The notes: generated by a model not told the origin, from the sequence alone. Positions 1 to 8,627 are shown, counted from the stretch's first letter. The stretch: DNA of 54,011 nucleotides from an uncultured Paracoccus sp. (GCF_945915435.1 NZ_CAMEFG010000025.1:1-54011); one strand, 5' to 3'. A program made the numbers and translations.

Positions 1-1428
1 ACGACCGAATTCGGCGAAGGCCCCCCGGTGCAGCGCACCTGCGCCGCCGCCGACCGCACCGGCCATGCGATCCTGCACACGCTCTACGGGCAAAGCCTCA
101 AGGAAAAGGCCGAGTTCTTCGTCGAATATTTCGCGCTTGACCTGATCATCACCGATGGGGCCTGCACCGGCGTCGTCTGCTGGAAGCTGGACGACGGCAC
201 CATCCACGTCTTCAACGCCAAGATGGTGGTGCTGGCGACCGGCGGCTATGGCCGCGCCTATTTCAGCGCGACCTCGGCCCATAGCTGCACCGGCGACGGC
301 GGCGGCATGGTCGCGCGCGCGGGCCTGCCCTTGCAGGACATGGAATTCGTGCAGTTCCACCCGACCGGCATCTATGGCTCGGGCTGCCTGATCACCGAAG
401 GCGCGCGGGGCGAGGGCGGCTATCTGACCAACAGCGAGGGCGAACGCTTCATGGAGCGTTATGCGCCGACCTACAAGGATCTGGCGTCCCGCGACGTGGT
501 TTCGCGCTGCATCACCATCGAGATCCGCGAGGGCCGCGGCGTGGGTCCTGACAAGGATCACATGCATCTGAACCTGATGCACCTGCCGCCCGAAAGCCTG
601 GCCGAGCGCCTGCCCGGCATCAGCGAATCGGCCAGGATCTTCGCGGGCGTGGACGTGACGCGCGAACCGATTCCGATCCTGCCGACCGTCCATTACAACA
701 TGGGCGGCATTCCCACGAACTACTGGGGCGAGGTGCTGAACCCGACCGCCGACGCGCCCGACGCCACCTTCCCCGGCCTGATGGCGGTGGGCGAGGCGGG
801 TTGCGCCAGCGTTCACGGCGCGAACCGGCTTGGCTCGAACAGCCTGATCGACCTGGTGGTGTTCGGCCGCGCCGCCGCGATCCGCGCGGGGCAGGTGATC
901 GACCGCGATGCCGCCATCCCCTCGACCAACAAGGAACAGGTGGACAAGGCGCTGGACCGCTTCGACAGGCTGCGCCATGCCGATGGCGGCACCCCCACGG
1001 CCGAATTGCGGCTGGAAATGCAGCGCACCATGCAGGCCGACGCCGCCGTTTTCCGCACCGACAAGACGCTGGCCGAAGGCGTCGTCAAGATGGAGGCCAT
1101 CGCCGCCAAGCTGGACGATCTGCACGTCACCGACCGCAGCCTGATCTGGAACAGCGACCTGATGGAAACGCTGGAGCTGACCAACCTCATGCCGAACGCG
1201 CTGACCACCATCGTCGCCGCCGAGGCGCGCAAGGAAAGCCGCGGCGCCCATGCCCACGAGGACTATCCCGAGCGGGATGACGCCAACTGGCGCAAGCATT
1301 CGCTTGCATGGGTCGAGGGGAACAAGGTTAAACTGGCCTACAGGCCCGTCCATCTCGAACCTCTGACCGGGCAAGAGGAAGGCGGGATCGACCTTAAGAA
1401 GATTGCTCCCAAAGCGAGGGTTTACTGA
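1..1428 (+). CDS. sdhA: Succinate dehydrogenase flavoprotein subunit, 5'-truncated
   Basis: Catalytic subunit of respiratory complex II; it oxidises succinate to fumarate and passes electrons through covalent FAD to the SdhB clusters, on the cytoplasmic face of the inner membrane. The reading frame is open from base 1, where residues [20 protein letters not shown] match the family, so the start codon and the N-terminal FAD-binding fold lie outside the window. Visible are the catalytic-domain stretch around [13 protein letters not shown], the conserved [19 protein letters not shown] segment near nucleotides 811-870, and the C-terminal helical domain ending [10 protein letters not shown]. The stop overlaps the start of the next lipoprotein gene (TGATG at 1426-1430), so it leads a coupled group ending in sdhB. 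Identity is essentially certain; only the 5' end is missing. Confidence 0.97.
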   Translation, partial: TTEFGEGPPVQRTCAAADRTGHAILHTLYGQSLKEKAEFFVEYFALDLIITDGACTGVVCWKLDDGTIHVFNAKMVVLATGGYGRAYFSATSAHSCTGDGGGMVARAGLPLQDMEFVQFHPTGIYGSGCLITEGARGEGGYLTNSEGERFMERYAPTYKDLASRDVVSRCITIEIREGRGVGPDKDHMHLNLMHLPPESLAERLPGISESARIFAGVDVTREPIPILPTVHYNMGGIPTNYWGEVLNPTADAPDATFPGLMAVGEAGCASVHGANRLGSNSLIDLVVFGRAAAIRAGQVIDRDAAIPSTNKEQVDKALDRFDRLRHADGGTPTAELRLEMQRTMQADAAVFRTDKTLAEGVVKMEAIAAKLDDLHVTDRSLIWNSDLMETLELTNLMPNALTTIVAAEARKESRGAHAHEDYPERDDANWRKHSLAWVEGNKVKLAYRPVHLEPLTGQEEGGIDLKKIAPKARVY

Positions 1429-1790
1429 TGCGTCTTGCCGTTGTTCTTACCGCCTCTGCGCTGGCCCTGTCGGGCTGCGTCGTGCAAAACCCCGATCAGG
1501 CGGCCCTGCCGCCGGTCGCATTGCCCACGATGCCGTCGCCCGACGCCGCCGCCCGCACCGCCGCACGCACGGCGGTCAACCAGGAAATGGCGCGCCGCCT
1601 GCCGGGCGCCAATGTCGCGCCCTATACCGATTGCGTCATCAACAACGCCAGTGCCGCCGAACTGGCCGATATCGGGCGTCAGACCGCCTCGGGCGGGAAT
1701 GTCGGCGATTCCGTCGCGGCCATTGTCGGACGTCCGGCGACGTCGGAATGCATCGCACGGGCAGCCGCCTCGGCACGGGCGACGGCGTAA
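1428..1790 (+). CDS. Small lipoprotein of unknown function in the sdh operon
   Basis: The product is 120 residues. A short positively charged start and hydrophobic stretch end in the lipobox LSGC, with Cys17 as the predicted lipidated residue, so it should be an envelope lipoprotein. The mature part is Ala/Pro-rich at first and then has three Cys-containing segments (DCVINN, SECIARA), suggesting a small disulphide-linked domain. The ATG overlaps the sdhA stop (TGATG) and the next gene starts one base after its stop, so it is translated as part of the sdh operon. I do not recognise a named family. A role in complex II assembly is possible from position only and is not shown by the sequence. 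Confidence 0.75.
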   Translation: MRLAVVLTASALALSGCVVQNPDQAALPPVALPTMPSPDAAARTAARTAVNQEMARRLPGANVAPYTDCVINNASAAELADIGRQTASGGNVGDSVAAIVGRPATSECIARAAASARATA

Positions 1791-1791
1791 G

Positions 1792-2136
1792 ATGGGACGG
1801 GGTGGGGTCATCGGCATCGCGCTCCTTCCGGCAATGCTGGGATTGGCGGCCTGTGCCCCGCAGCAGCAGGCCCCGATCCCGGTCGAGGATGCGCAGCGGA
1901 TCTGCGCGCAGCTTGCGCTGAACGACGCGGGCCGCAACAGCAGCCCGCGCGTCAGTGTCGGCGTCGGGGTCGGCACCGGAAGCTGGCGCAGGGGTTTCGG
2001 CTCGGTCGGCATCTCGACCGAGGCCCCCCTGACGCGCCGCAACCCCGAGGGCAGCTATAACGATTGCGTCATGCGCCGTGCAGGCCAGGCGCCGATCACG
2101 CCCTTCTTCGAACAACTGGGCGCGGGCAGGACATGA
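1792..2136 (+). CDS. Second small lipoprotein of unknown function in the sdh operon
   Basis: The product is 114 residues. The N-terminus MGRGGVIGIALLPAMLGLAA is followed by Cys21 in an LAAC lipobox, predicting a lipoprotein. The mature part holds a Gly/Val/Ser-rich stretch (RVSVGVGVGTGSWRRGFGSV) and a second Cys in NDCVMRR near the C-terminus. It starts one base after the preceding lipoprotein gene and its stop overlaps the next start (ATGA at 2133-2136), so the genes are coupled. The larger open frame upstream in the same phase lies over the previous gene and was not used. The two neighbouring lipoproteins share a C-terminal NDC/DCV Cys pattern and could be distant paralogues. No function is recognised. 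Confidence 0.72.
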   Translation: MGRGGVIGIALLPAMLGLAACAPQQQAPIPVEDAQRICAQLALNDAGRNSSPRVSVGVGVGTGSWRRGFGSVGISTEAPLTRRNPEGSYNDCVMRRAGQAPITPFFEQLGAGRT

Positions 2137-2861
2137 TTCGCGCCCATCTTGCCACATTTCCGCCGCGCCGCAGGATCATGCGCCGGCTCGTCGAGGCGAT
2201 CCTGCCGCAGGTCGATCACCTTTTCGTCGTGCTGAATGGCTATGAGGACATTCCCGGCTTCCTGCGCAAAAGCGGCAAGGTGACGGCAGTGGTTCCCGAC
2301 CGCGACGTCAAGGATGCGGGCAAGTTCTGGTTCCAGCCCGCGCCCGAGGATATCGTCTTTGCCATCGACGACGACATCGGCTATCCGCCCGATTACGTTG
2401 CCCGCACGCTGGACCTGATCGGGCCGATGGGGTTTCAGGGCCATGTCTTCGGCTATCAGGGCAATGCCTGGGCAACGGATGGGACCGCGCGGCCCGTCTG
2501 GCACAACTTCCTGTTCCGGCAAGAGCTTTCCGAGGTCCGCGGGGTTTCGGTCATCGGCACCGGCACGCTTTGTGCGCGCGGCGACGCCATCGCACCCCTG
2601 TCCGAGATCGAGCCTTTCGCGGGCGCCTGCGACTATGCCTATGGCCATTGGCTGCACCGTAACGCCATCCTGCCCTGGGTGCTGCCGCGCCCCGCCGAAT
2701 GGCTGACCAACGACCTGCCGCACAACCTGCGGAAATCTTCGCTGTTTGTGACGGTGGCGCGGGCGCGCCGCCCCGAACATATGGCGCATCTGCATGCCTT
2801 CGCCCATGACTGGCCGCATGCGAACCGCCGTTTCGACGAATATCACGCGACCGCGTTCTGA
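2133..2861 (+). CDS. Glycosyltransferase-like protein with a DDD motif
   Basis: The product is 242 residues, starting at the ATG that overlaps the preceding stop. The pattern is of a GT-A-type fold: an N-terminal RRLVEAILPQVDHLFVVLNG strand-helix segment, then EDIVFAIDDDIGYPPDYVAR with an acidic DDD cluster of the metal/nucleotide-sugar binding (DxD) kind, then a GTGTLCARG segment. No signal peptide or membrane segment is visible, so it is probably cytoplasmic. It sits 18 bases before sdhB and is co-oriented with sdhA, an unexpected place for a sugar-transfer gene. Acceptor and sugar cannot be told from the sequence. A nucleotide-diphospho-sugar fold is likely, but catalytic activity is inferred. 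Confidence 0.65.
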   Translation: MIRAHLATFPPRRRIMRRLVEAILPQVDHLFVVLNGYEDIPGFLRKSGKVTAVVPDRDVKDAGKFWFQPAPEDIVFAIDDDIGYPPDYVARTLDLIGPMGFQGHVFGYQGNAWATDGTARPVWHNFLFRQELSEVRGVSVIGTGTLCARGDAIAPLSEIEPFAGACDYAYGHWLHRNAILPWVLPRPAEWLTNDLPHNLRKSSLFVTVARARRPEHMAHLHAFAHDWPHANRRFDEYHATAF

Positions 2862-2879
2862 CCACCAGGAGATCACCCA

Positions 2880-3659
2880 ATGGTCCAGTTCAACCTTCCG
2901 AAAAACTCTCGCATCCGGGTCGGCAAGACCTGGCCCAGGCCCGAGGGCGCGAAGAACGTCCGCAAGTTCAACATCTATCGCTGGGACCCCGACACGGGTG
3001 AAAACCCGCGGGTGGACAGCTATTTCATCGACCTCGACACCTGCGGGCCGATGGTGCTGGACGCGCTGATCAAGATCAAGAACGAGATCGACCCGACCCT
3101 GACCTTCCGCCGTTCCTGCCGCGAAGGCATCTGCGGTTCCTGCGCGATGAACATCGACGGCGGCAACCGGCTGGCCTGCATCTTCGGCATCGACGAGGTG
3201 AAGGGGGCCGAGGTCAACATCTATCCGCTGCCGCATATGCCGGTGGTCAAGGACCTGATCCCGGACCTGACGCATTTCTATGCGCAACATGCCTCGATCC
3301 ACCCCTATCTGGAAACCGAGACCCCGGCGCCCGACAAGGAATGGCGCCAGTCGATCGAGGATCGCAAGAAGCTGGACGGGCTTTATGAATGCGTGATGTG
3401 CGCCTGCTGCTCGACTTCCTGCCCCAGCTATTGGTGGAACGGCGACCGCTATCTTGGCCCGGCGGCATTGCTGCATGCCTATCGCTGGATCATCGACAGC
3501 CGCGACGAGGCCACCGGCGAGCGTCTGGATGAGCTGGAGGACCCCTTCAAGCTGTATCGCTGCCACACCATCATGAACTGCACCAACACCTGCCCCAAGG
3601 GGCTGAACCCGGCCAAGGCGATTGCCTCGATCAAGCATATGATGGTCGAACGCCTGTAA
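2880..3659 (+). CDS. sdhB: Succinate dehydrogenase iron-sulfur subunit
   Basis: Electron-transfer subunit of complex II, 259 residues, full length. The N-terminal ferredoxin domain has the [2Fe-2S] ligands Cys80, Cys85, Cys88 and Cys100 (C-x4-C-x2-C-x11-C). The C-terminal domain has Cys171, Cys174, Cys177 and Cys181, then Cys228, Cys234 and Cys238, the pattern that holds the [4Fe-4S] and [3Fe-4S] clusters. An AGGAG ribosome site precedes the ATG. It is the last gene of the operon and is followed by a hairpin terminator. The unusual point is its separation from sdhA by three small genes rather than direct adjacency. Confidence 0.98.
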   Translation: MVQFNLPKNSRIRVGKTWPRPEGAKNVRKFNIYRWDPDTGENPRVDSYFIDLDTCGPMVLDALIKIKNEIDPTLTFRRSCREGICGSCAMNIDGGNRLACIFGIDEVKGAEVNIYPLPHMPVVKDLIPDLTHFYAQHASIHPYLETETPAPDKEWRQSIEDRKKLDGLYECVMCACCSTSCPSYWWNGDRYLGPAALLHAYRWIIDSRDEATGERLDELEDPFKLYRCHTIMNCTNTCPKGLNPAKAIASIKHMMVERL

Positions 3660-3683
3660 GGGCGGCGGAACATCGGGAAGGAA

Positions 3684-3717
3684 GCGCGGCGGGTGAAACC
3701 CTGCCGCGCTTTCGTTT
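3684..3717. terminator. Bidirectional terminator between sdhB and the UPF0173 gene
   Basis: Stem GCGCGGC-GGG at 3684-3693 pairs with CCC-GCCGCGC at 3699-3709, with one bulged T. On the plus strand it is followed by TTTCGTTT. On the minus strand a weaker TTCCTTCCC tract follows. It lies between two convergent stop codons, so it probably serves both genes. Confidence 0.75.
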
Positions 3718-3719
3718 GC

Positions 3720-4415
3720 TTACAGGTCGATAGGCTCAAGCACCTCGGGCTCCAGCACGCGCACGCCGGGGGGAACATTGGCCTTCAGCGGCTCGGCGTC
3801 CTGCGCCAGCAGCGGGAAGGTGCGGTAATGGCAGGGGATGATGGTGCGGAAGTTGAAATATTTCCGCGCGGCCCATGCGGCGCGTTCCATATCCATCGTG
3901 AAATGGCCGCCTGCGGACAGGATGCCGATGTCGGGCTTGTGATATTCGCCCATCCACTGCATGTCCGCCATGATGTCGGTATCGCCCGAAACATAGATCA
4001 CATGGCCGCTTCCCGCGATCATGTAGCCCGATTCGTGCCCGGCGTAGACAGGTCCCTCGGCGCTGTCGATGGACGAGGAATGCGAGGCGTTGACCATCGT
4101 CACCTTCGCGCCGCCCAGATCGACCGTGCCGCCCTTGTTGAAGCCGATGCCCTCGATCCCGTGCTTCGATTGCCAGAAGTTCACCAGGTCGTAGATGCCG
4201 ACGACCGGGATCGCCTTTTCACGGGCGATGGCCAGCGCGTCGCCGGTATGGTCGCCGTGGCCGTGGGTCAGCAGGATATGCGTCGCGCCCAGGACCGCCT
4301 CGTCCCGGCGGTTTTCGGGGAACATGGGGTTTCCCGACAGCCAGGGGTCGATCAGGATCACGGCCTGTTCGATTTCAAGTCGAAAGCCGGAATGGCCAAG
4401 CCATGTCAGTTTCAT
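3720..4415 (-). CDS. UPF0173-type metal-dependent hydrolase
   Basis: A metallo-beta-lactamase-fold hydrolase of 231 residues, cytoplasmic, with unknown physiological substrate. It begins MKLTWLGHSGFRLE, as usual in the UPF0173 family, and carries the metal-binding LTHGHGDHTGDA motif (HxHxDH), a later NASHSSS segment, a YVSGDTD aspartate and a C-terminal PCHYRTFPLL histidine. The ATG at 4415 was chosen over the upstream alternatives because it gives the family N-terminus and lies six bases behind an AAGGAG site; the adjacent ATG at 4418 is possible but closer to that site. It is transcribed divergently from gatC, sharing a 235-base intergenic region. Confidence 0.9.
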   Translation of the reverse strand: MKLTWLGHSGFRLEIEQAVILIDPWLSGNPMFPENRRDEAVLGATHILLTHGHGDHTGDALAIAREKAIPVVGIYDLVNFWQSKHGIEGIGFNKGGTVDLGGAKVTMVNASHSSSIDSAEGPVYAGHESGYMIAGSGHVIYVSGDTDIMADMQWMGEYHKPDIGILSAGGHFTMDMERAAWAARKYFNFRTIIPCHYRTFPLLAQDAEPLKANVPPGVRVLEPEVLEPIDL

Positions 4416-4650
4416 CATGCGCTCCTTCTGTTCGTCGGATTGTCTTGTCATGGAAATGTGTCAGCCCCGAAACGCTGTCACGATGGGCCGGGCACCTGGA
4501 ACGGCGCCCGGCGGGATGGCGGGGGCATGGACATCGCGCGCAACCTGCTTTGTCGGGGCGCGCGCGTCAATCCTTCGCGGACATGAACCAGCAAGTGCTT
4601 GCCCCGGTTCCCGGTGGCAGGTAAACCGGCGCCAAGCGAAAGGAATTCCC

Positions 4651-4938
4651 ATGTCGATCAATCAGGACGATGCCCGCAAGGTCGCGCATCTTGCAAGGAT
4701 TGCGGTCGATGATGCCCAACTGCCCGCGCTTGCGGAACGGCTGACCGGCATCCTGCATTTCATGGAACAGTTGAACGAAGTCGATGTCGAAGGCGTCGAA
4801 CCCATGACCGGGGTCGAGCCGATGCGGCTGAAACGGCGCAAGGATGTCGTGACCGACGGCGGCATGCAGGACAGGATCCTGTCCAACGCCCCCAACGCGC
4901 GCGAGGGCTTTTTCGCAGTCCCGAAGGTGGTGGAATGA
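4651..4938 (+). CDS. gatC: Glutamyl/aspartyl-tRNA amidotransferase subunit C
   Basis: Small subunit of the GatCAB complex, which converts mischarged Glu-tRNA(Gln) and Asp-tRNA(Asn) to the correct amide forms. It is 95 residues, the usual length, with the [14 protein letters not shown] belt segment and a C-terminal [14 protein letters not shown] that matches the family. The ATG at 4651 follows an AAAGGA site; longer in-frame starts run into the divergent intergenic region and were rejected. Its stop overlaps the gatA start (ATGA at 4935-4938), which suits stoichiometric production. The gatB subunit is not in the window. Confidence 0.96.
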   Translation: MSINQDDARKVAHLARIAVDDAQLPALAERLTGILHFMEQLNEVDVEGVEPMTGVEPMRLKRRKDVVTDGGMQDRILSNAPNAREGFFAVPKVVE

Positions 4939-6416
4939 GCGAACTGAACAAACTGACCATCGCCGAGGCCCGCGACCGGCTGCGCGCCCGCGAGGTGACG
5001 GCGAGTGAGCTGACCGAAGCCTGCCTTGGCGCCATCGAGGGCGCGGGCGCGTTGAACGCCTTCGTTCACCAAACGCCCGAGATCGCGCGGGACATGGCCG
5101 CGCGCGCCGACAAGCGCCTTGCCGGGGGCGATGCGCCTGCGATGTGCGGCATCCCGGTGGGCATCAAGGACCTGTTCTGCGTCAAGGGCGTGCCGACCCA
5201 GGCCGCCAGCCGGATCCTGGAAGGCTTCCGCCCCGAATACGAATCGACCGTGACGCAAAACCTGTGGGATGCGGGCGCGGTCATGCTGGGCAAGCTGAAC
5301 ATGGACGAATTCGCGATGGGTTCGTCCAACGAAACCAGCGCCTATGGCGATGCGGTGAACCCGTGGAAGGTCGATGACCGGCGGCTGACGCCGGGCGGAT
5401 CGTCCGGCGGTTCCTCGGCGGCGGTCGCGGCGGACCTGTGCCTTGCGGCGACGGGGACGGATACGGGCGGCTCGATCCGTCAGCCCGCGTCCTATACCGG
5501 CACGGTGGGGCTGAAGCCGACCTATGGCCGCGTCAGCCGCTGGGGCGTGATCGCCTATGCCAGCTCGCTCGACCAGGCGGGACCAATGACCAAGACGGTG
5601 CGCGATGCGGCGATCATGCTGGGCGCGATGGCCTCGGTCGATGACAAGGACTCCACCAGCGCCGACCGGCCCGTGCCGGATTACGAAGCCGCGCTGACCG
5701 GCGATATCCGGGGCCGCAAGATCGGCGTTCCCCGCGAATACCGGGCCGAGGGCATGCCGCCGCAGATCGACGCGCTCTGGCAGAAATCGATCGAGGCGAT
5801 GAAGGACGCGGGCGCCGAGATCGTCGACATCAGCCTGCCGCACACGAAATACGCGCTGCCCGCCTATTACGTCATCGGCCCGGCCGAGGCATCCTCGAAC
5901 CTCGCGCGCTATGACGGGGTGCGCTATGGCCACCGCGCCCGGCTGGATGCGGGCGACGGCGTGGTCGAGATGTATGAAAAGACCCGCGCCGAAGGTTTCG
6001 GCGACGAGGTCCAGCGCCGCGTGATGATCGGCACCTATGTCCTGTCGGCGGGCTTCTATGACGCCTATTACAACCGCGCCCGCAAGGTGCGCGCCCTGAT
6101 CAAGCGCGATTTCGACCGGGTCTATGCCGATGGCATCGACGCGATCCTGACCCCCGCCACCCCCTCGGCCGCCTTCGGCCTGGGCGAGATGGCCGAGGAC
6201 GATCCGATCCAGATGTATCTCAACGATGTCTTCACGGTGCCGGTCAACCTGGCGGGACTGCCCGCCATCTCGGTTCCGGTCGGGCTGGACGGGCAGGGCC
6301 TGCCGCTTGGCATGCAACTGATCGGACGCCCCTGGGCCGAGGACGAGTTGCTGAATACCGCGCAGGTGCTGGAAAATGCGGCGGGCTTTGTGGCGAAGCC
6401 CGCACGCTGGTGGTAG
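4935..6416 (+). CDS. gatA: Glutamyl/aspartyl-tRNA amidotransferase subunit A
   Basis: Amidase subunit of GatCAB; it releases ammonia from glutamine for transfer to the mischarged tRNA. The 493 residues contain the amidase-signature triad: Lys78 in GIKDLF, cis-Ser156 in the GGSSGGSSA stretch, and nucleophile Ser180 in [10 protein letters not shown]. The spacing between the two serines (24) is that of known GatA enzymes. The C-terminus has [13 protein letters not shown]. The gene is translationally coupled to gatC and followed 33 bases later by a lipoprotein gene in the same direction. Confidence 0.97.
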   Translation: MSELNKLTIAEARDRLRAREVTASELTEACLGAIEGAGALNAFVHQTPEIARDMAARADKRLAGGDAPAMCGIPVGIKDLFCVKGVPTQAASRILEGFRPEYESTVTQNLWDAGAVMLGKLNMDEFAMGSSNETSAYGDAVNPWKVDDRRLTPGGSSGGSSAAVAADLCLAATGTDTGGSIRQPASYTGTVGLKPTYGRVSRWGVIAYASSLDQAGPMTKTVRDAAIMLGAMASVDDKDSTSADRPVPDYEAALTGDIRGRKIGVPREYRAEGMPPQIDALWQKSIEAMKDAGAEIVDISLPHTKYALPAYYVIGPAEASSNLARYDGVRYGHRARLDAGDGVVEMYEKTRAEGFGDEVQRRVMIGTYVLSAGFYDAYYNRARKVRALIKRDFDRVYADGIDAILTPATPSAAFGLGEMAEDDPIQMYLNDVFTVPVNLAGLPAISVPVGLDGQGLPLGMQLIGRPWAEDELLNTAQVLENAAGFVAKPARWW

Positions 6417-6449
6417 GCTGGAAACCGTAGAAACGAAGGGACTTGGGAC

Positions 6450-6953
6450 ATGCGCAAACTGGCGATTCTCGGGCTGCTGGTCTTGGCTGCCTGCAATGAG
6501 AATGCGGGCTGGAACCCGAATTACGTCATGAGTTCGGGTCCCTATGGCGAATATCTTCGTGCCCGCGAAAACGCGCTGACCGGGCAAGGTCAGGCGCCTA
6601 AGGTGATTCCCGTCCAGCTTCCCGCCGAGGCGCCGACCCCCGACGTCATCGCAGGCGGCCAGCCCCGTGCCGCCGCCGCCCCCGTCCAACGGCAGGTCGC
6701 GGCGCGCAACCCGGACCTGGCCCGATTCGCCCAGGGTGAACGCCACGAACCCGGCACCGCCGTCTATCCGCGCAACGCGCCATCCGCCGCCACCGCCGAA
6801 CGCGCCTGCCGCAGCTACCGCGATGCCGCCGCCGCACAGGCCGCGTTCCTGTCGGCAGGCGGACCGATCGTCGACGCCCACGGCATGGACCCCGACGGAG
6901 ACGGCTTCGTCTGCGGATGGGACCCGCGCCCCTATCGCCAGCAGCAAGGGTGA
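6450..6953 (+). CDS. Lipoprotein with excalibur-like calcium-binding motif
   Basis: The product is 167 residues. The signal MRKLAILGLLVLAAC gives lipidation at Cys15. A Pro/Ala-rich linker (about residues 40-100) leads to a C-terminal domain with Cys near RACRSYRD and the motif DPDGDGFVC, which resembles the excalibur DxDxDGxxC calcium-binding motif of extracellular proteins. A small disulphide- or calcium-stabilised domain at the cell surface or in the periplasm is likely. The stop overlaps the GTG start of the peptidoglycan amidase gene (GTGA at 6950-6953), so the two products may act together on the cell wall. That functional link is inference. Confidence 0.8.
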   Translation: MRKLAILGLLVLAACNENAGWNPNYVMSSGPYGEYLRARENALTGQGQAPKVIPVQLPAEAPTPDVIAGGQPRAAAAPVQRQVAARNPDLARFAQGERHEPGTAVYPRNAPSAATAERACRSYRDAAAAQAAFLSAGGPIVDAHGMDPDGDGFVCGWDPRPYRQQQG

Positions 6954-7582
6954 TCGCACCCTCGCCCAACCACGGCGAAAGACGCGACGGCGGCCGGCCC
7001 GAACTGGTCGTGCTGCACTATACCGGCATGAAGGACGCAGCCTCGGCCCGCGCCCGCCTCTGCGATCCGCAATCGCAGGTCTCGGCACATTGGCTGCTCT
7101 ACGAAGACGGCACGCCCGAATGCCTCGTCCCCGAGGAACGCCGGGCATGGCACGCCGGGGCAGGGGCGTGGCGGGGCAGGGGCGATGTCAATTCGCGTTC
7201 CATCGGGATCGAGATCGTCAATCCCGGCGACCGCCCCTTTCCGGCAAGGCAGATGCGCGGACTCGAAAAGCTGCTGGCCCAGGTCCTTTCCCGCTGGCCG
7301 ATCCCGGCCAGGGGCGTCATCGGCCATTCGGACATGGCGCCGGGCCGCAAGACCGATCCCGGCCCGCGCTTCGACTGGCAACGGCTTGCCCGCATGGGCC
7401 TCTCGGTCTGGCCGGCGGCCCCCGGTCCCGACCTGCCGCTTGCCCAAAGCCTGACCGCCATCGGTTATCCCGAATGCGACCCGCAGGCCCGGCTCGACGC
7501 CTTCCGCCTGCGCTTCCGCCCCTGGGCCAGTGGTCCCGAATGCGAACTCGACCGCCGGATCGCCGCAGCCGTGCCCGGATAG
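6950..7582 (+). CDS. N-acetylmuramoyl-L-alanine amidase, Amidase_2 type
   Basis: A zinc amidase of the AmiD/AmpD (Amidase_2) family that cuts the bond between muramic acid and the stem peptide. It starts APSPNHGERR, then ELVVLHYTGM with the first zinc His, VSAHWLLYEDG, AWHAG, SIGIEIVNPG, and GHSDMAPGRKTDPGPRFDW with the remaining His/Asp ligands. The GTG at 6950 overlapping the upstream stop gives 210 residues and is preferred; an ATG at 6917 would add 11 residues inside the previous gene. No signal peptide is seen at either start, so a cytoplasmic AmpD-like role in wall recycling is as likely as export. A terminator-like hairpin spans the stop codon. Confidence 0.87.
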   Translation: MIAPSPNHGERRDGGRPELVVLHYTGMKDAASARARLCDPQSQVSAHWLLYEDGTPECLVPEERRAWHAGAGAWRGRGDVNSRSIGIEIVNPGDRPFPARQMRGLEKLLAQVLSRWPIPARGVIGHSDMAPGRKTDPGPRFDWQRLARMGLSVWPAAPGPDLPLAQSLTAIGYPECDPQARLDAFRLRFRPWASGPECELDRRIAAAVPG

Positions 7583-7603
7583 GCGATCCGGCCCGCTTTC
7601 TTC
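7555..7603 (+). terminator. Hairpin over the amidase stop codon
   Basis: A perfect 10-bp stem, CCGGATCGCC at 7555-7564 with GGCGATCCGG at 7582-7591, has a 17-base loop that contains the stop codon. CCCGCTTTCTTC follows. The U-tract is weak, so termination strength is uncertain. Confidence 0.5.
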
Positions 7604-7619
7604 ATCACCCAAATACCCA
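7598..7619 (+). repeat. Dispersed 3'-end motif, copy A
   Basis: TTCTTCATCA, three variable bases, then AAATACCCA. It matches copies B (20228-20253) and C (36533-36558, minus strand) at 19 of 22 positions. It lies directly after the amidase hairpin and before the convergent rlmJ stop. The function is unknown. Confidence 0.6.
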
Positions 7620-7674
7620 AACCCCGACCGCGCAACCACGCGCGGCCCCGCCAATCTCTCGGCCCGCCAATCCC

Positions 7675-8445
7675 TCAGATCGCGGCAAGGATCGCGGTCA
7701 GACGCGCCGCCTCGTCCTCCAGCCCAAAGGGCGGGTTCACGACGATCATGCCCGATCCTACCATGTTATGCCCCGGTCTCAGCGCGGGAAAGCGGACCTC
7801 GTGGCGCAACGCGCCCATCCCCGCGACCTCATCCGCCATCGCCATGTGCCGCGCGTCGCTCAGCAGCGGATACCACAGGGCGATGGTGCCGACATTCCAC
7901 TTGCGCGCGATCTTGCGGATGAAGGCGGGGATGGCCCGATAGTCCGATTTCACCTCATAGCTGGGATCGACCAGCAGCAGGCCCCGGCGCGGCACGGGCG
8001 GGCAAAGCGCGTTGGCCATGACAAGGCCGTCCTGCCGGTGAACCTGCGCGCCGACCATGACGGCGGCCAGCGCCTCGGCCTCGGCGGGGTGCAACTCGGC
8101 CAGGTCCATGCGGTCGTCGGGGCGCAGGAAATGCCGCGCGATCAGCGGAGAGCCGGGATAGGCTGCATCCCCATGTTGCGCGCGCGTGGCCGCCAATGCT
8201 GCGGCCAGGGGGTGATCGGGGGGTAACCAGCCTTCCCTCAGGGCGCGGTTGATGCCTGCCTCGGCCTCGCCCGTCCGTATGGCGGCGGGGTCGGACAGGT
8301 CGTAGAGCGCGCGACCCGCATGGGTTTCCATATAGCTTAGCGGTTTGGGCTTTTGCACCATATAGGCCAGCATCGACGCCAGCAGCGCGTGCTTGTGCAG
8401 GTCGGCCAGGTTCCCGGCGTGATAGGCGTGCTGATAGGACAACAT
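7675..8445 (-). CDS. rlmJ: 23S rRNA (adenine-N6)-methyltransferase RlmJ
   Basis: Predicted to methylate A2030 of 23S rRNA. The 256-residue protein begins MLSYQHAYHAGNLADLHKH, the conserved RlmJ N-terminus, and has LSYMETHAGRALYDL in the SAM-binding region, the catalytic LLVDPSYE (a DPPY-type motif with Ser in place of the second Pro) and the C-terminal GSGMIVVNPPFGL. No clear ribosome site precedes the ATG. It lies immediately downstream, on the same strand, of the CCUCCUCCC hairpin array and its terminator, so it may be reached by read-through or by an unseen promoter in the 25 bases between. Confidence 0.93.
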   Translation of the reverse strand: MLSYQHAYHAGNLADLHKHALLASMLAYMVQKPKPLSYMETHAGRALYDLSDPAAIRTGEAEAGINRALREGWLPPDHPLAAALAATRAQHGDAAYPGSPLIARHFLRPDDRMDLAELHPAEAEALAAVMVGAQVHRQDGLVMANALCPPVPRRGLLLVDPSYEVKSDYRAIPAFIRKIARKWNVGTIALWYPLLSDARHMAMADEVAGMGALRHEVRFPALRPGHNMVGSGMIVVNPPFGLEDEAARLTAILAAI

Positions 8446-8470
8446 GCGCGCCAGTTAACCCTGTTTGTCC

Positions 8471-8516
8471 AAAAAGAAAAGCGGCGGCGCCCAGGGAGGA
8501 GGAGGGGCGCCGCCGC
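8471..8516 (-). terminator. Rho-independent terminator closing the small-RNA array
   Basis: A perfect 12-bp stem, GCGGCGGCGCCC at 8481-8492 with its complement at 8505-8516, has a 12-base loop that itself carries CCUCCUCCC on the minus strand. The minus strand then reads TTTTCTTTTT (8480-8471). The last hairpin of the array therefore doubles as the terminator. Confidence 0.9.
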
Positions 8517-8549
8517 ACAACGCTGGCCCAGGGAGGAGGAGGGGCCGCG
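8481..8549 (-). ncRNA. Cuckoo/CcsR-type small RNA, unit 4
   Basis: The unit has two hairpins. The 5' one (8521-8549) has a GGCCC/GGGCC core extended by three pairs past a one-base bulge. The 3' one (8481-8516) is the 12-bp terminator stem. Both loops are 12 bases and read CUCCUCCUCCCU on the minus strand, an anti-Shine-Dalgarno sequence. Pairing the eight hairpins into four two-hairpin RNAs follows the spacing and the four homologous CcsR RNAs known in Rhodobacter sphaeroides. Exact ends are not determinable from the sequence. Confidence 0.82.
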
Positions 8550-8556
8550 TATAGGT

Positions 8557-8627
8557 GCGGTAACGGCTGGGAGGAGGGTGCCATCACCGCTAACGACCGA
8601 CCCTGGGAGGAGGAGATGGGCCGTCGT
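8557..8627 (-). ncRNA. Cuckoo/CcsR-type small RNA, unit 3
   Basis: Two hairpins separated by two bases. The 5' one (8593-8627) has about ten pairs with one bulge. The 3' one (8557-8590) has an 11-bp stem. Loops read AUCUCCUCCUCCCA and ACCCUCCUCCCA. In both stems some pairs are G·U only when read on the minus strand (they become A·C mismatches on the plus strand), which supports minus-strand transcription. A short hairpin (8635-8653) separates this unit from unit 2. Confidence 0.82.

Noticed and set aside
2055..3638. Long minus-strand open frame (527 codons) opposite sdhB
   Set aside because: An antisense shadow typical of high-GC coding DNA; no ribosome site, no recognisable domain, and the plus strand encodes clear proteins.
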